A stretch of DNA of 64,000 nucleotides from Thioclava arctica (GTDB lineage: Bacteria > Pseudomonadota > Alphaproteobacteria > Rhodobacterales > Rhodobacteraceae), in contig NZ_JBFRYC010000006.1 of NCBI RefSeq assembly GCF_040892615.1, forward strand, positions 62,001 through 126,000. The letters are read 5' to 3'. The translations under genes and the position numbers were made by a program. The notes under the pieces are model-generated. The model was not told the origin of the DNA. It worked only from the letters and a program-made list of their open reading frames with translations, and ran no database searches. Positions 51,973 to 60,986 of the stretch are shown here, one piece after another. Every line of letters starts with the position of its first letter. Positions within the stretch are counted from its first letter, which is position 1.

Positions 51973-53376
51973 TCACCCCTCGTCGTCATCTTCGACATGG
52001 GCCACGCGCGCACCCGCTTTGTTGGACGTCACAACCCCCAGCGTCTTGAGCTTGCGGTGCAGGGCGGATCGCTCCATCCCGACGAAATTCGCGGTGCGGG
52101 AGATATTGCCGCCAAACCGGTTGATCTGGGTGAGCAGATATTCGCGTTCAAACAGCTCGCGCGCCTCGCGCAGCGGCAAGGTGGCCAGAGCGCCCCCCAA
52201 GACAACACGCCCCTCTTCAGCGGGGGCCGATTGGCCGGGGAGTTCGCGCGCGTCAATCGGGCCCGCCCCCTCGCCCAGGATCAGCACGCGCTCAATGACG
52301 TTGCGCAGCTGGCGGATGTTGCCGGGCCATTCCATCGTTTGCATCAACGCCCCCGCCTCGTCCGAGATTTCGCGCAGTGGCAAGCCTTGCGTTTCGTTGA
52401 AACTCCGCACGAAATGATGCGCGAGCAGCGGCACATCCTCACGACGCTCGCTGAGCGCGGGCACTTCGATTGGCACCACGTTCAGACGATCATACAGCTC
52501 TTGGCGGAAATGCCCGGCCCGGATCATACCCGTCAGATCGCGCGTGGTCGAACTGATCACACGCAGATCCACGCGCACCTTATCCGCGCCCCCGACCCGC
52601 ATGAATTGCTGCTCGGTGAGCACGCGCAAAATCTTGGATTGCGTGCCCGGCGGCATCTCGGCCACCTCGTCGAAATAGATCACGCCACCATGGGCCTGCT
52701 CCAGCAGACCTTTTTCCACGCCACGCTCAAGCGTTTCGCGCCCAAACAACACTTCTTCCATGCGGTCAGGCTCAATCGAGGCAGAATTGACCGTGACAAA
52801 CGGGCCAGCCGCGCGCGTCGAATTCTGGTGAATGAACCGCGCCGCCATTTCCTTGCCCGAGCCCGGCTCGCCTGACAGCATTACCCGCCCGTTCGACTTG
52901 GTGACCTTATCAAGCTGTTCGCGCAGACGCCGGAATGCAGCCGCCTCCCCGATCATCTCGCCTGAGCCGATATCGCGCCGCTTGAGCGTCGAGTTCTCCC
53001 GCCGCAGCCGCGCAGTTTCCATCGCGCGCCCGATCACCACCATCAACTGGTCGATATTAAAGGGCTTTTCGATGAAGTCATACGCGCCTTGCTTGATCGC
53101 GGCGACCGCGATTTCAATATTGCCATGGCCGGAAATGATGATCACCGGCACGTCGGGGTTATCCCGCTTGACGGTCTTAAGAATGTCGATCCCGTCCATC
53201 TTGCTGTCTTTCAGCCAGATATCGAGGATCATCAGCGCCGGTTCACGGGCGTTGATCTCATCCATGCATTCATTGGAATTGGCCGCCATGCGCGTCTGAA
53301 AGCCTTCGTCTCGCAGGATGTCAGCAATCAATTCGCGGATGTCTTTTTCGTCGTCGACGATCAGGATGTCGCTCAT
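51973..53376 (-). CDS. ntrX: Nitrogen response regulator NtrX (loop-less AAA+)
   Basis: A response regulator of 467 residues paired with NtrY. The receiver domain (about 1-120) has MILDIWLKDSKMDGID with the phospho-acceptor aspartate. The AAA+ domain has Walker A SGEPGSGKEMAARFIH near residue 165 and Walker B VIYFDEVAEMP. A Fis-type helix-turn-helix lies at the C-terminus (NISRTANFVGMERSALHRKL). Between Walker A and B the sequence reads LFGRETLERGVEKGLLEQAHGG, so the GAFTGA loop required to contact sigma-54 is absent. It probably regulates with sigma-70 polymerase or by binding only. The start overlaps the ntrY stop. Confidence 0.93.
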   Translation of the reverse strand: MSDILIVDDEKDIRELIADILRDEGFQTRMAANSNECMDEINAREPALMILDIWLKDSKMDGIDILKTVKRDNPDVPVIIISGHGNIEIAVAAIKQGAYDFIEKPFNIDQLMVVIGRAMETARLRRENSTLKRRDIGSGEMIGEAAAFRRLREQLDKVTKSNGRVMLSGEPGSGKEMAARFIHQNSTRAAGPFVTVNSASIEPDRMEEVLFGRETLERGVEKGLLEQAHGGVIYFDEVAEMPPGTQSKILRVLTEQQFMRVGGADKVRVDLRVISSTTRDLTGMIRAGHFRQELYDRLNVVPIEVPALSERREDVPLLAHHFVRSFNETQGLPLREISDEAGALMQTMEWPGNIRQLRNVIERVLILGEGAGPIDARELPGQSAPAEEGRVVLGGALATLPLREARELFEREYLLTQINRFGGNISRTANFVGMERSALHRKLKTLGVVTSNKAGARVAHVEDDDEG

Positions 53377-55652
53377 GTCACGTCTCCGGGGGGCTCGCCC
53401 CTCTCCTTGATGGCCCGATGTGCCGCGCGGGCGCGTGGCAAACGGATTTCGGCAAGCGCACCGTGATGCGCCCCACTGCTGAAGGCAGGCGCGTCGCTGA
53501 GTGTCAGCGTCCCGCCATGTTCCTCGATGATCTTTTTGACGATGGGAAGGCCCAGTCCTGTGCCTTTCGCACGTGTCGTGACGTAAGGCTCAAACAGGCG
53601 CGCACGGTCAGGCGGCAGGCCCAGACCGTTATCGGCAATTTGAATGGTGACCAGTTCTGGCGTGGCCGTCATCGCTACGCGAACCTCTGGTTCAAACCCA
53701 TCCGGCGCGCCTTTTTCAACATATGATTCAATCGCTTCTCCGGCGTTCTTAATTAGATTTGTCACAGCTTGAGAAATCATGGTTGCATCTAGTTCTACGA
53801 TTACGGGCGTGTCGGGAATGTCCGAAACCAATCTCGCCCCATGCAGCGAATCTTGCTGCAAGGTGGCCGCATCGCGCAAGAGTTGCGCAAGGTCGTGATC
53901 GGCACGGTCTGGCTCGGGCATTCTGGCAAAGCGCGAAAACTCATCAACTATGCGGCGCAAGTCATTGGTCTGGCGTACAATAACGCCCGTAAGGCTTTCG
54001 AGAACCTCGGTATCTTCGCCCGTCGTGAGCTTGCTGAATTTGCGCTTGATGCGCTCGGCTGACAGCTGGATCGGAGTCAGCGGATTCTTGATTTCATGGG
54101 CAATCCGACGCGCCACATCACCCCACGCCGCCATGCGCTGCGCCGAGACCAGTTCGGTCACATCCTCAAAGGCGACAACATAGCCCTCGGGCGCGCCCTC
54201 ATCATTGCGCCGCACGGCCATGCGCACCAACAGACTTTCCAAACGCGCATCGCGCGAGACCCGGATTTCCTCTTGCACAGCCTCTTGAAAAGAGTCGTGC
54301 AAGCGGTTGTAAAGACTTGTGAATTCCGGAACGACTTTAGAAATTTCCTGCGAATGCACTTGGCTTGGATCAAGCGCCAAAAGCTGCATCGCGGCGCGGT
54401 TGACGAAATCGACACGCCCCTCGGCATCCAGCCCGATCACGCCCGAAGTCACCGAGGACAACACAGAGTCAAACAGTCGCCGGCTTTCTTCGGTCTCGCG
54501 ATGGCTTTCCATCAGCGCGGCGCGCTGCCCCTTAAGCTGGCTGGTCATGCGGTTGAAACTATGCCCCAACGTTGCAATCTCATCATCGCCCTCAGCCTCG
54601 ATGACGCGTGCATCCAGATCGCCCGCGCCAATGCGTTCCGCCGCCGCCGCAAGCCGCCCAATCGGGCGCGACAGCCGCTCGGCAAACCACAGCCCCATCC
54701 AGATCGCCGCCAAAATCAAGATCAATGCAAAGCCGAAATAAACCAGCCCGAATTCAAAGATGACCCGGCCACGCGCGCTTTCAAGCTGTTGATATAATGA
54801 CACAGTTTCGCGAGTCTGATCCAGAAGCGACAGGATTTTCCCGTCCACTTTGCGCGAGATATACAAATAGCGATCCACGAACGCATTCAGCCGGATCAAG
54901 CCGCGCAATTCCGAGTTCGACCAGTCCTCGATCAGCACGGTCTCGCCCTTTTGCGCCTCGACAAGGTCTTTGGGCGCGGGCTCTTCGTAATCAAACAAAT
55001 AAGAACGATCGCCGCGCGCCACGATCTTGCCGGTGCCATCGATCACATAGGCCTCTTTGACGCCGCGCTGAATGCGCGTCTGACCCGAGATCAGCAATTC
55101 GCGCAGTTCTCCATCCGACATAAAGGTCGAGGCTTGGCGGCGCAGGTTCAAAAACGCCGCCAGCGCGCGCACATCCAACACAAGGTCTTGTTTATGCTCG
55201 CTTTGATAGGCTTCCGCCGCTTGCAAAGACGTGCCTACAACCGAACGCACGCGATCTGAAAACCAGCCCTCAAGCCCGATATTCACCGTCAAACCGGCAA
55301 ACAGCGCTACCAAGACCGTGGGCACCAAGGCGATCCCGGCAAACACCCCCGTCAACCGCAAGGTCAGACGCGACCCGGCCGAGCGCGCGCGTTTCGCCGC
55401 GATGATTTGCGCCAGCCGCATCATGATCAGCCCGGCGAGCAGCAGGAAATAGACGAAATCGGCCAGCAGGATCAGACGCAACGCCGTGCTATCGGCACCC
55501 TGCCCCAACGGACCAAGCACCACAAAGGTCGCGATGGCCAGTGCCGGGCCCAGCACCACCAATCCAAAGGTCACGATGTTGCGCACTCGCCGTTGGCGGC
55601 GAAAACGCGCCAATCGATCCCAGCCTGAACGATATGCCGTGCTGCCTTGCAC
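53373..55652 (-). CDS. ntrY: Nitrogen sensor histidine kinase NtrY
   Basis: A membrane sensor kinase of 759 residues. Four hydrophobic segments lie at about 28-50, 60-80, 100-122 and 300-325. Between the last two is a periplasmic region of about 180 residues. A HAMP (RPIGRLAAAAERIGAGDLDA), a PAS domain (VLSSVTSGVIGLDAEGRV), HisKA with RIAHEIKNPLTPIQLSAERI and a HATPase (DNGLGLPPDRARLFEP, then GTGLGLPIVKKI) follow. It overlaps ntrX by four bases. The NtrYX pair is linked to nitrogen, redox and envelope control in alphaproteobacteria. Confidence 0.94.
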   Translation of the reverse strand: MQGSTAYRSGWDRLARFRRQRRVRNIVTFGLVVLGPALAIATFVVLGPLGQGADSTALRLILLADFVYFLLLAGLIMMRLAQIIAAKRARSAGSRLTLRLTGVFAGIALVPTVLVALFAGLTVNIGLEGWFSDRVRSVVGTSLQAAEAYQSEHKQDLVLDVRALAAFLNLRRQASTFMSDGELRELLISGQTRIQRGVKEAYVIDGTGKIVARGDRSYLFDYEEPAPKDLVEAQKGETVLIEDWSNSELRGLIRLNAFVDRYLYISRKVDGKILSLLDQTRETVSLYQQLESARGRVIFEFGLVYFGFALILILAAIWMGLWFAERLSRPIGRLAAAAERIGAGDLDARVIEAEGDDEIATLGHSFNRMTSQLKGQRAALMESHRETEESRRLFDSVLSSVTSGVIGLDAEGRVDFVNRAAMQLLALDPSQVHSQEISKVVPEFTSLYNRLHDSFQEAVQEEIRVSRDARLESLLVRMAVRRNDEGAPEGYVVAFEDVTELVSAQRMAAWGDVARRIAHEIKNPLTPIQLSAERIKRKFSKLTTGEDTEVLESLTGVIVRQTNDLRRIVDEFSRFARMPEPDRADHDLAQLLRDAATLQQDSLHGARLVSDIPDTPVIVELDATMISQAVTNLIKNAGEAIESYVEKGAPDGFEPEVRVAMTATPELVTIQIADNGLGLPPDRARLFEPYVTTRAKGTGLGLPIVKKIIEEHGGTLTLSDAPAFSSGAHHGALAEIRLPRARAAHRAIKERGEPPGDVT

Positions 55653-55721
55653 TGATGCCCCCTTGACACAGAGCGTGACAAATCCGTCCAGACGAAAAAG
55701 CCACAGCCCCCTGTTGCGGGT

Positions 55722-57098
55722 TTACATCAGTTTGCGGCGCCGTGTCACCTGAATATCCAGATCGGTGATCTTTTTTCGCAAGGTATTGCGGTTGATGCCA
55801 AGCAGATCAGCACATCTGGCCTGATTGCCCCCTGTCGCGTCCAAGGCAATTTCCAGCAAAGGGGCCTCCATCTCTTTGAGAATCCGGTCATAAAGACCCG
55901 GAGGCGGCAAATTTCCCCCATGCAGATCGAAATAGCGACGCAGGTGACGCCCGATTGAAGCAGAGAGCTTTTCGCCCTCGCCCCCTTGGCGCAGCGGCTC
56001 AATCGCGGGCTGATTCCCGAGCACGAATTCGACCTCGGCGCGGGTGATCTCGTCTTCGGGCGAGGTCACGGTCAGACGGCGGATCGTATTTTCGAGCTGG
56101 CGCACATTGCCGGGCCAGGAATAGGCGCGCACCAGTTGCAGCGCATCATGGGTAAAGCGACGCGTCCCCAACCCGTCGCGCTCGGCGCGGCTCAGGAAAT
56201 GTTCGGCCAAAAGCGGAATATCCTCGACGCGTTCGCGCAGGCTCGGCACCGCCAGTGTCACGCCGCCCAAACGGTAGAACAGATCTTGGCGGAACCGGCC
56301 CGCCTCCATCAAAGCCGACAGATCGCTTTGCGTGGTGGCCATGATCCGCGGCGCGGGGTCAGGCAGCGCATCCAGCATCCGCACGATCCGCGCCTGAGTA
56401 TCCTCGTCATAATCGCCCACCTCATCAAAGACGAGCGAGCCACCCTTGGCACGCGCAAGCAATGTCGCGGGCCCCTCGGCGCCCTGCAAATCACCCGCCT
56501 GCGCTACGATAAAGGGCAAGCTGCGCCGATCAGAAAAGTCGTGAATGGCACGCGCGATCAGAGACTTGCCGGTGCCACTTTCGCCCACGATCAACACCGC
56601 CAGATCGGCATTCATCACCCGGGCAACCAGCCGATACAGCTCTTGCATCGCCGCCGTGCGCCCGACAAGCGGCAGATCGCCCTTGTCGCCTGACAGACCC
56701 TCGCCTGTCTTGGCCACCACTTGGGTGACACGGCGTTTCTGTTCCAGTGCCTTTTGCGCGCGCTTCATCAGATCGGGCAGATCGAAGGGCTTGGGCAAAT
56801 AGTCATAGGCGTCGGCTTCGGCGGCCTGAATCGCGGTCATGATGGTGTTTTGCGCCGAGATCACGATCACCGGCAATCCGGGACGCTCGCGCGCGATACG
56901 CGGCAACGCCTCAAGGCCATTGCCATCGGGCATCATCACATCCGAGATCACCAGATCGCCTTTGCCCTCTTCGACCCAACGCATCAGCGTGACAAGCGAC
57001 GCCGTGGCATGCACCTTGCAGCCCGCTCGTGTTAAAGCTTGGGTCAAAACGGTGCGGATCGTGCGGTCGTCATCGGCGACAAGTACAGTGCCGTCCAT
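55722..57098 (-). CDS. ntrC: Nitrogen regulation protein NtrC (loop-less type)
   Basis: A response regulator of 458 residues controlled by NtrB under nitrogen limitation. The receiver has VISDVMMPDGNGLE (phospho-acceptor aspartate), the AAA+ domain has Walker A VGESGTGKSLIARAIH and Walker B LVFDEVGDYD, and a Fis-type HTH is GGNQARCADLLGINRNTLRK. The L1 loop with GAFTGA is missing: SLPFIVAQAGDLQGAEGPAT runs into LLARAKGGSLVFDE. This is the Rhodobacter-type NtrC, which in R. capsulatus activates sigma-70 polymerase without sigma-54. It begins 3 bases after ntrB. Confidence 0.95.
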   Translation of the reverse strand: MDGTVLVADDDRTIRTVLTQALTRAGCKVHATASLVTLMRWVEEGKGDLVISDVMMPDGNGLEALPRIARERPGLPVIVISAQNTIMTAIQAAEADAYDYLPKPFDLPDLMKRAQKALEQKRRVTQVVAKTGEGLSGDKGDLPLVGRTAAMQELYRLVARVMNADLAVLIVGESGTGKSLIARAIHDFSDRRSLPFIVAQAGDLQGAEGPATLLARAKGGSLVFDEVGDYDEDTQARIVRMLDALPDPAPRIMATTQSDLSALMEAGRFRQDLFYRLGGVTLAVPSLRERVEDIPLLAEHFLSRAERDGLGTRRFTHDALQLVRAYSWPGNVRQLENTIRRLTVTSPEDEITRAEVEFVLGNQPAIEPLRQGGEGEKLSASIGRHLRRYFDLHGGNLPPPGLYDRILKEMEAPLLEIALDATGGNQARCADLLGINRNTLRKKITDLDIQVTRRRKLM

Positions 57099-57101
57099 GG
57101 C

Positions 57102-58169
57102 TTAACTCTCCTTCGGCGCAACTGGCAGGGAAATACGAAAACGGGTTTTGCCGGGCACAGAATCAAGACTGACCCAGCCGTCATGTTCCGAGATAATCTT
57201 GGACACCAGCGCCAAGCCCAGCCCGGTGCCATTCTCGCGCCCCGAGACAAAGGGCTCGAAAACTTCATTGGCGATAGAGGGCGGGATGCCGGGACCATCG
57301 TCGATGATTTCGACCTGAAGCGGCAAAGGTTGCCCCGAGCCATCGGCCCGGCGCAGGCGCAAGCTGTGTTCATAAAAGGTGCGTATCTTGATTTTTCCAC
57401 CACTATCAGAGGCTTGCGCCGCGTTCTTAAGCAAATTCAAGAACACCTGAGTGAGCTGGTCAGCATCGCCATAGGTGGCGGGCAGCGAGGGGTCGTAGTC
57501 TTCGTCGATCCGCATATGGGCGCCAAACCCGACCGTGGCCGATTTGCGCGCGCGTTCCAGAACGTCATGAAGATTGACGTGCTTGCGCTCGGGCGGGCGC
57601 ACATTGCCAAATTGCTCAACCTGTTCAAGCAGCTTCACGATACGCCGCGTCTCGTCGACGATTAAATCTGTAAGTTCAAGATCTTCTCCGCTTAAGTTCA
57701 TGCTGATAAGCTGCGCCGCCCCGGCAATTCCTGCCAAAGGGTTCTTGATCTCATGGGCCAGCATTTCCGCCATCCCGATCGCCGAGCGCGCCGCCGATTT
57801 CACCATACTCGCGCGTCCCAATCGGTCCGCCAACTCGCGCGGCTCAATCACCAGCAACACGCGGTCAAGCTCTTCACCCACCGGGGCGGCTTGCAGATTG
57901 CATTGCACCGGAGCTTTCTCCCCGGTCGATACCTCGACATCATTGACGAAAAGCGAGGCGCGATTGGAGCGGACACGCGCGAAAATCTCTTCCAGCGGCG
58001 CGGAAATCGCCAACCGCTCGCCAATCGCCTGCCCGCGCAGGGATTTGGCCGAGATGTTGAGGAACAGCTCGGCGGCGGGGTTTACCTCCGAGACGCGATC
58101 CTGCCCATCGATCAAAAGCGCGGGCGTGGGCAGTGAGTTCCAGATGACACCGGGAGCAGGCAGGCTCAT
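57102..58169 (-). CDS. ntrB: Nitrogen sensor histidine kinase NtrB
   Basis: A cytoplasmic histidine kinase/phosphatase of 355 residues that phosphorylates NtrC and is controlled by the PII protein. The PAS domain opens with IWNSLPTPALLIDGQDRV. The phospho-acceptor motif is LAHEIKNPLAGIAGAAQLIS, near residue 140. The HATPase shows DGPGIPPSIANEVFEPF and GTGLGLALVSKIISEHDG. No membrane segment is present. It overlaps dusB by four bases and leads into ntrC. Confidence 0.95.
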   Translation of the reverse strand: MSLPAPGVIWNSLPTPALLIDGQDRVSEVNPAAELFLNISAKSLRGQAIGERLAISAPLEEIFARVRSNRASLFVNDVEVSTGEKAPVQCNLQAAPVGEELDRVLLVIEPRELADRLGRASMVKSAARSAIGMAEMLAHEIKNPLAGIAGAAQLISMNLSGEDLELTDLIVDETRRIVKLLEQVEQFGNVRPPERKHVNLHDVLERARKSATVGFGAHMRIDEDYDPSLPATYGDADQLTQVFLNLLKNAAQASDSGGKIKIRTFYEHSLRLRRADGSGQPLPLQVEIIDDGPGIPPSIANEVFEPFVSGRENGTGLGLALVSKIISEHDGWVSLDSVPGKTRFRISLPVAPKES

Positions 58170-59146
58170 GCTGCAATCCTTTCGCCAAAAGCGCGCGCGA
58201 TCAGCCCAAGCGTGGCCTCTGGCGTGGCGCTGATCATCATCTGGGCGCGCAACGGTGCCTGCGCGACATCGGCATACCAGCCCAGATGTTTGCGCGCGAG
58301 ACGCAGGCCAAGATCACGCCCGTAGAAACTTAAGATCGACTCGTAATGCTCTGATATAAGATCACTTAATGCGTTCCCCGTGGGCACGATTGGCGCAGGC
58401 GTGCCATAAATTTCATGCGCGATCTCGGCCAGACGCCACGGCGCGCCTTGTGCCCCGCGCCCGACCATCACGCCCGCTGCGCCCGACTGCGCAAGCGCCG
58501 TGCGCGCAGACGCCGCATCCACGACATCGCCATTGGCAATCACCGGGATCGAGACGGCGGCGCGGGTCGCCGCGATTGCCTCCCAATCGGCAGCCCCTTT
58601 GTAAAACTGCATCCGCGTGCGTCCATGCACCACGATCATCTGCACGCCAGCGGCCTCGGCCCGGCGCGCAATCAGCGGCGCATTGTGGCTGTCATCATCC
58701 CAGCCCAGCCGCATCTTGAGCGTCACCGGCAAATCGACCGCCTTCACCGTCGCCTCAATCAGGCGCAATGCGTGGTCAGGATCACGCATCAGCGCCGACC
58801 CCGAGGCACCGCCCGTCACCTTTTTGGCCGGGCAGCCCATATTGATGTCGATGATACGCGCGCCCATATCGGCGACCAGTTTTGCCGCCTGCGCCATTGG
58901 CGCGGCTTCACGCCCGGCAAGCTGCACCGATGTGGGCAAATCCAGCCCCAGCTCGACACGCGCCTTAGCCCGCACCGAGGGGATTTTCGTGATCATCTCC
59001 CCCGAGGCGACCATTTCCGACACGACAAGCCCCGCGCCAAAGCGCGCCACGATCCGACGAAACGGCAGATCGGTGATTCCCGCCATAGGCGCCAACAGCA
59101 CAGGCGGATCAAGGGTGGTTTGGCCAAGTGACAAAGCAGTTTGCAC
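58166..59146 (-). CDS. dusB: tRNA-dihydrouridine synthase (NifR3)
   Basis: A flavin enzyme of 326 residues that reduces uridines in the D-loop of tRNA. Motifs are LLAPMAGITDLPFRRIVARF near the N-terminus, DINMGCPAKKVTGGASGSAL with the catalytic cysteine near residue 100, and IVHGRTRMQFYKG. It is the first gene of the ntr operon (historically nifR3), as in Rhodobacter. It diverges from ispD. Confidence 0.96.
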   Translation of the reverse strand: MQTALSLGQTTLDPPVLLAPMAGITDLPFRRIVARFGAGLVVSEMVASGEMITKIPSVRAKARVELGLDLPTSVQLAGREAAPMAQAAKLVADMGARIIDINMGCPAKKVTGGASGSALMRDPDHALRLIEATVKAVDLPVTLKMRLGWDDDSHNAPLIARRAEAAGVQMIVVHGRTRMQFYKGAADWEAIAATRAAVSIPVIANGDVVDAASARTALAQSGAAGVMVGRGAQGAPWRLAEIAHEIYGTPAPIVPTGNALSDLISEHYESILSFYGRDLGLRLARKHLGWYADVAQAPLRAQMMISATPEATLGLIARAFGERIAA

Positions 59147-59182
59147 GAGTCTTCCTGTTTCTCTTTGGTTATGGCTACGCTT

Positions 59183-59211
59183 TTGACCAAGGTTTCACAA
59201 TTTACTAGCGC
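59183..59211 (+). promoter_or_regulatory. Tentative promoter for ispD-ispF in the dusB/ispD gap
   Basis: The 213-base gap 59147-59359 is AT-rich in its middle. TTGACC (59183-59188) and TAGCGC (59206-59211) are 17 bases apart; the -10 match is poor. A ten-base palindrome GGCATATGCC (59231-59240), flanked by AATT and TAATT, lies just downstream and could be an operator. Nothing else was recognised in the gap. Confidence 0.3.
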
Positions 59212-59359
59212 AAATTACGGCGGCAAAATTGGCATATGCCTAATTTTTAATCAAAATAGTCCAGAAATCCTGTTTCTCAAGGCGGATCACGCCGCGACGG
59301 GCAAATATTGCACCGCTTCGCCCCATGGCCTAAGCCTGTGGCGAAGAAACGGGGGGCGT

Positions 59360-60007
59360 ATGGACACAGCCGTTATCATCGTGGCCGCAGGACGGGGCAC
59401 GCGCGCGGGCGGCGATGCACCCAAGCAATGGCAAATGCTGGCGGGGCAGCCCGTGCTGGCCCATACGGTTGCGCGCTTTGAAGGCGTTGGGCGGATCATC
59501 GTGGTGCTGCATCCCGAGGATATGGCGCGCGGTGTGGCGCTGTTTGGCGGCTCGGTCGTGCTATGCGCAGGGGGGCAGACGCGGGATGCCTCGGTGCGCA
59601 ATGCTTTGGAGATGCTTGAGGGCTCGGGCGTGACGCGCGTGCTAATCCACGATGGAGCGCGCCCGCTGGTCAGCCCCGAGGTGATCAAAGGCGTGTTGAG
59701 CGCGCTTGAAACCCATCGCGCCGCCGCTCCCGCGCTTGCGGTGAGCGATGCGCTGTGGATTGGGTCCAACGGCGCGGTCACGGGCACCCAAGATCGCACC
59801 AATCTATGGCGTGCGCAGACCCCGCAGGGATTTGATTTTGATACGATTTTATCCGCGCATCGCGCCCATCCCGGCGGTGCGGCCGATGATGTCGAAGTGG
59901 TGCGCGCAGCCGGTGTTGGCGTTGCGATCACACCGGGCAGTGAAGACAATCTGAAAATCACCTATCCCAGCGATTTCGCGCGGGCAGAACGGCTATTGGG
60001 GGCATAA
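59360..60007 (+). CDS. ispD: 2-C-methyl-D-erythritol 4-phosphate cytidylyltransferase
   Basis: The third enzyme of the MEP isoprenoid pathway, 215 residues, joining CTP and MEP. The CTP-binding motif AVIIVAAGRGTRAGGDAPKQ is at residues 4-23. VLIHDGARPLVSPE holds catalytic residues, and the C-terminus has GSEDNLKITYPSDFARAE. The ATG at 59360 follows a G-run; the frame is open upstream through the gap but without homology. Its TAA is directly followed by the ispF ATG in the same frame, so only one stop codon separates the two enzymes that are fused as IspDF in many relatives. Confidence 0.95.
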   Translation: MDTAVIIVAAGRGTRAGGDAPKQWQMLAGQPVLAHTVARFEGVGRIIVVLHPEDMARGVALFGGSVVLCAGGQTRDASVRNALEMLEGSGVTRVLIHDGARPLVSPEVIKGVLSALETHRAAAPALAVSDALWIGSNGAVTGTQDRTNLWRAQTPQGFDFDTILSAHRAHPGGAADDVEVVRAAGVGVAITPGSEDNLKITYPSDFARAERLLGA

Positions 60008-60487
60008 ATGGATATTCGACTGGGCCATGGCTATGATGTGCATGCGTTCGAGGAGGGCGATCATGTCATTCTATGCGGCGTGCGCGTGCCCCATTCGCGC
60101 AAGCTCAAGGGGCATTCTGACGCGGATGTCGGGATGCATGCCTTGACGGACGCGATCTATGGCGCGCTGGCCGAGGGCGATATCGGGCGTCACTTCCCGC
60201 CCTCGGACCCACAATGGAAAGGCGCTGCGTCGGAAATTTTCCTTGATCACGCGGCAAAACTGGCCGAGGCGCGCGGCTTTCGGATCGGCAATGTTGATGT
60301 GACATTGATCTGCGAATGGCCCAAGATCGGCCCGCATGCCAGCGCGATGGCGCAGGAACTGGCGCGTATTATCGGACTGGAGCCGGGGCGGATCTCGGTC
60401 AAGGCCACCACATCCGAGCGTCTGGGCTTCACCGGGCGCGAAGAAGGCATCGCGGCGATAGCCACAGCCACATTGATCGCGGAGTAA
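60008..60487 (+). CDS. ispF: 2-C-methyl-D-erythritol 2,4-cyclodiphosphate synthase
   Basis: A trimeric zinc enzyme of 159 residues that forms MEcPP in the MEP pathway. Zinc and substrate motifs DIRLGHGYDVHAFEEGD (D and H ligands) and GHSDADVGMHALTDAIYGAL are complete, as is KATTSERLGFTGREEGIAA. It starts at the base after the ispD stop, with no room for an independent ribosome-binding site other than within ispD, so translation depends on coupling. It is followed 4 bases later by pgpA. Confidence 0.97.
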   Translation: MDIRLGHGYDVHAFEEGDHVILCGVRVPHSRKLKGHSDADVGMHALTDAIYGALAEGDIGRHFPPSDPQWKGAASEIFLDHAAKLAEARGFRIGNVDVTLICEWPKIGPHASAMAQELARIIGLEPGRISVKATTSERLGFTGREEGIAAIATATLIAE

Positions 60488-60491
60488 CCCC

Positions 60492-60986
60492 ATGTTGAAA
60501 CTCATCAATACCGTCTTTTACGTCGGCCTGTTGCGCCCGGCACCGGGCACGTGGGGCTCATTGGCGGCTGTGCTGGTGGGCTGGGCGATCGAGCATTACC
60601 TCGGTTTCATCCCGCTCGTGATCGCCTTTGTCGCCGTCACGGCGCTCGGCTTCTGGTCGGTTGGCGCAGAACTAAAGGATCGCCCCGGAGAGGACCCCTC
60701 AGAGATCGTGATCGACGAGGTTGCCGGCATGTGGCTAACGCTGCTGTTCCCGGCAATGGGGTTTTGGATGCGCGACATGTCGATGGTCTGGCCCGGCCCC
60801 GTCGCGGCATTCTTGTGCTTTCGCCTGTTTGACATCTGGAAGCCGTGGCTGGTCGGGCGCGCGGATCGCCGCCACGACGCCAAAGGCGTGATGCTGGATG
60901 ATCTGTGGGCGGGCGTGTTTGCCGGCATCGTCACGATCATTCTCGCGGGGCTTTATCACGTCGTCTTCTTGGGGATGATGCAATGA
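60492..60986 (+). CDS. pgpA: Phosphatidylglycerophosphatase A
   Basis: A membrane phosphatase of 164 residues that makes phosphatidylglycerol from its phosphate. The family start GLLRPAPGTWGSLAAVLVGW and the acidic active-site block EIVIDEVAGMWLTL are clear, as are RLFDIWKPWLVGRADR and DDLWAGVFAG. Hydrophobic segments lie at about 20-55, 75-95 and 140-160. It overlaps the next gene by four bases. Confidence 0.93.
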   Translation: MLKLINTVFYVGLLRPAPGTWGSLAAVLVGWAIEHYLGFIPLVIAFVAVTALGFWSVGAELKDRPGEDPSEIVIDEVAGMWLTLLFPAMGFWMRDMSMVWPGPVAAFLCFRLFDIWKPWLVGRADRRHDAKGVMLDDLWAGVFAGIVTIILAGLYHVVFLGMMQ

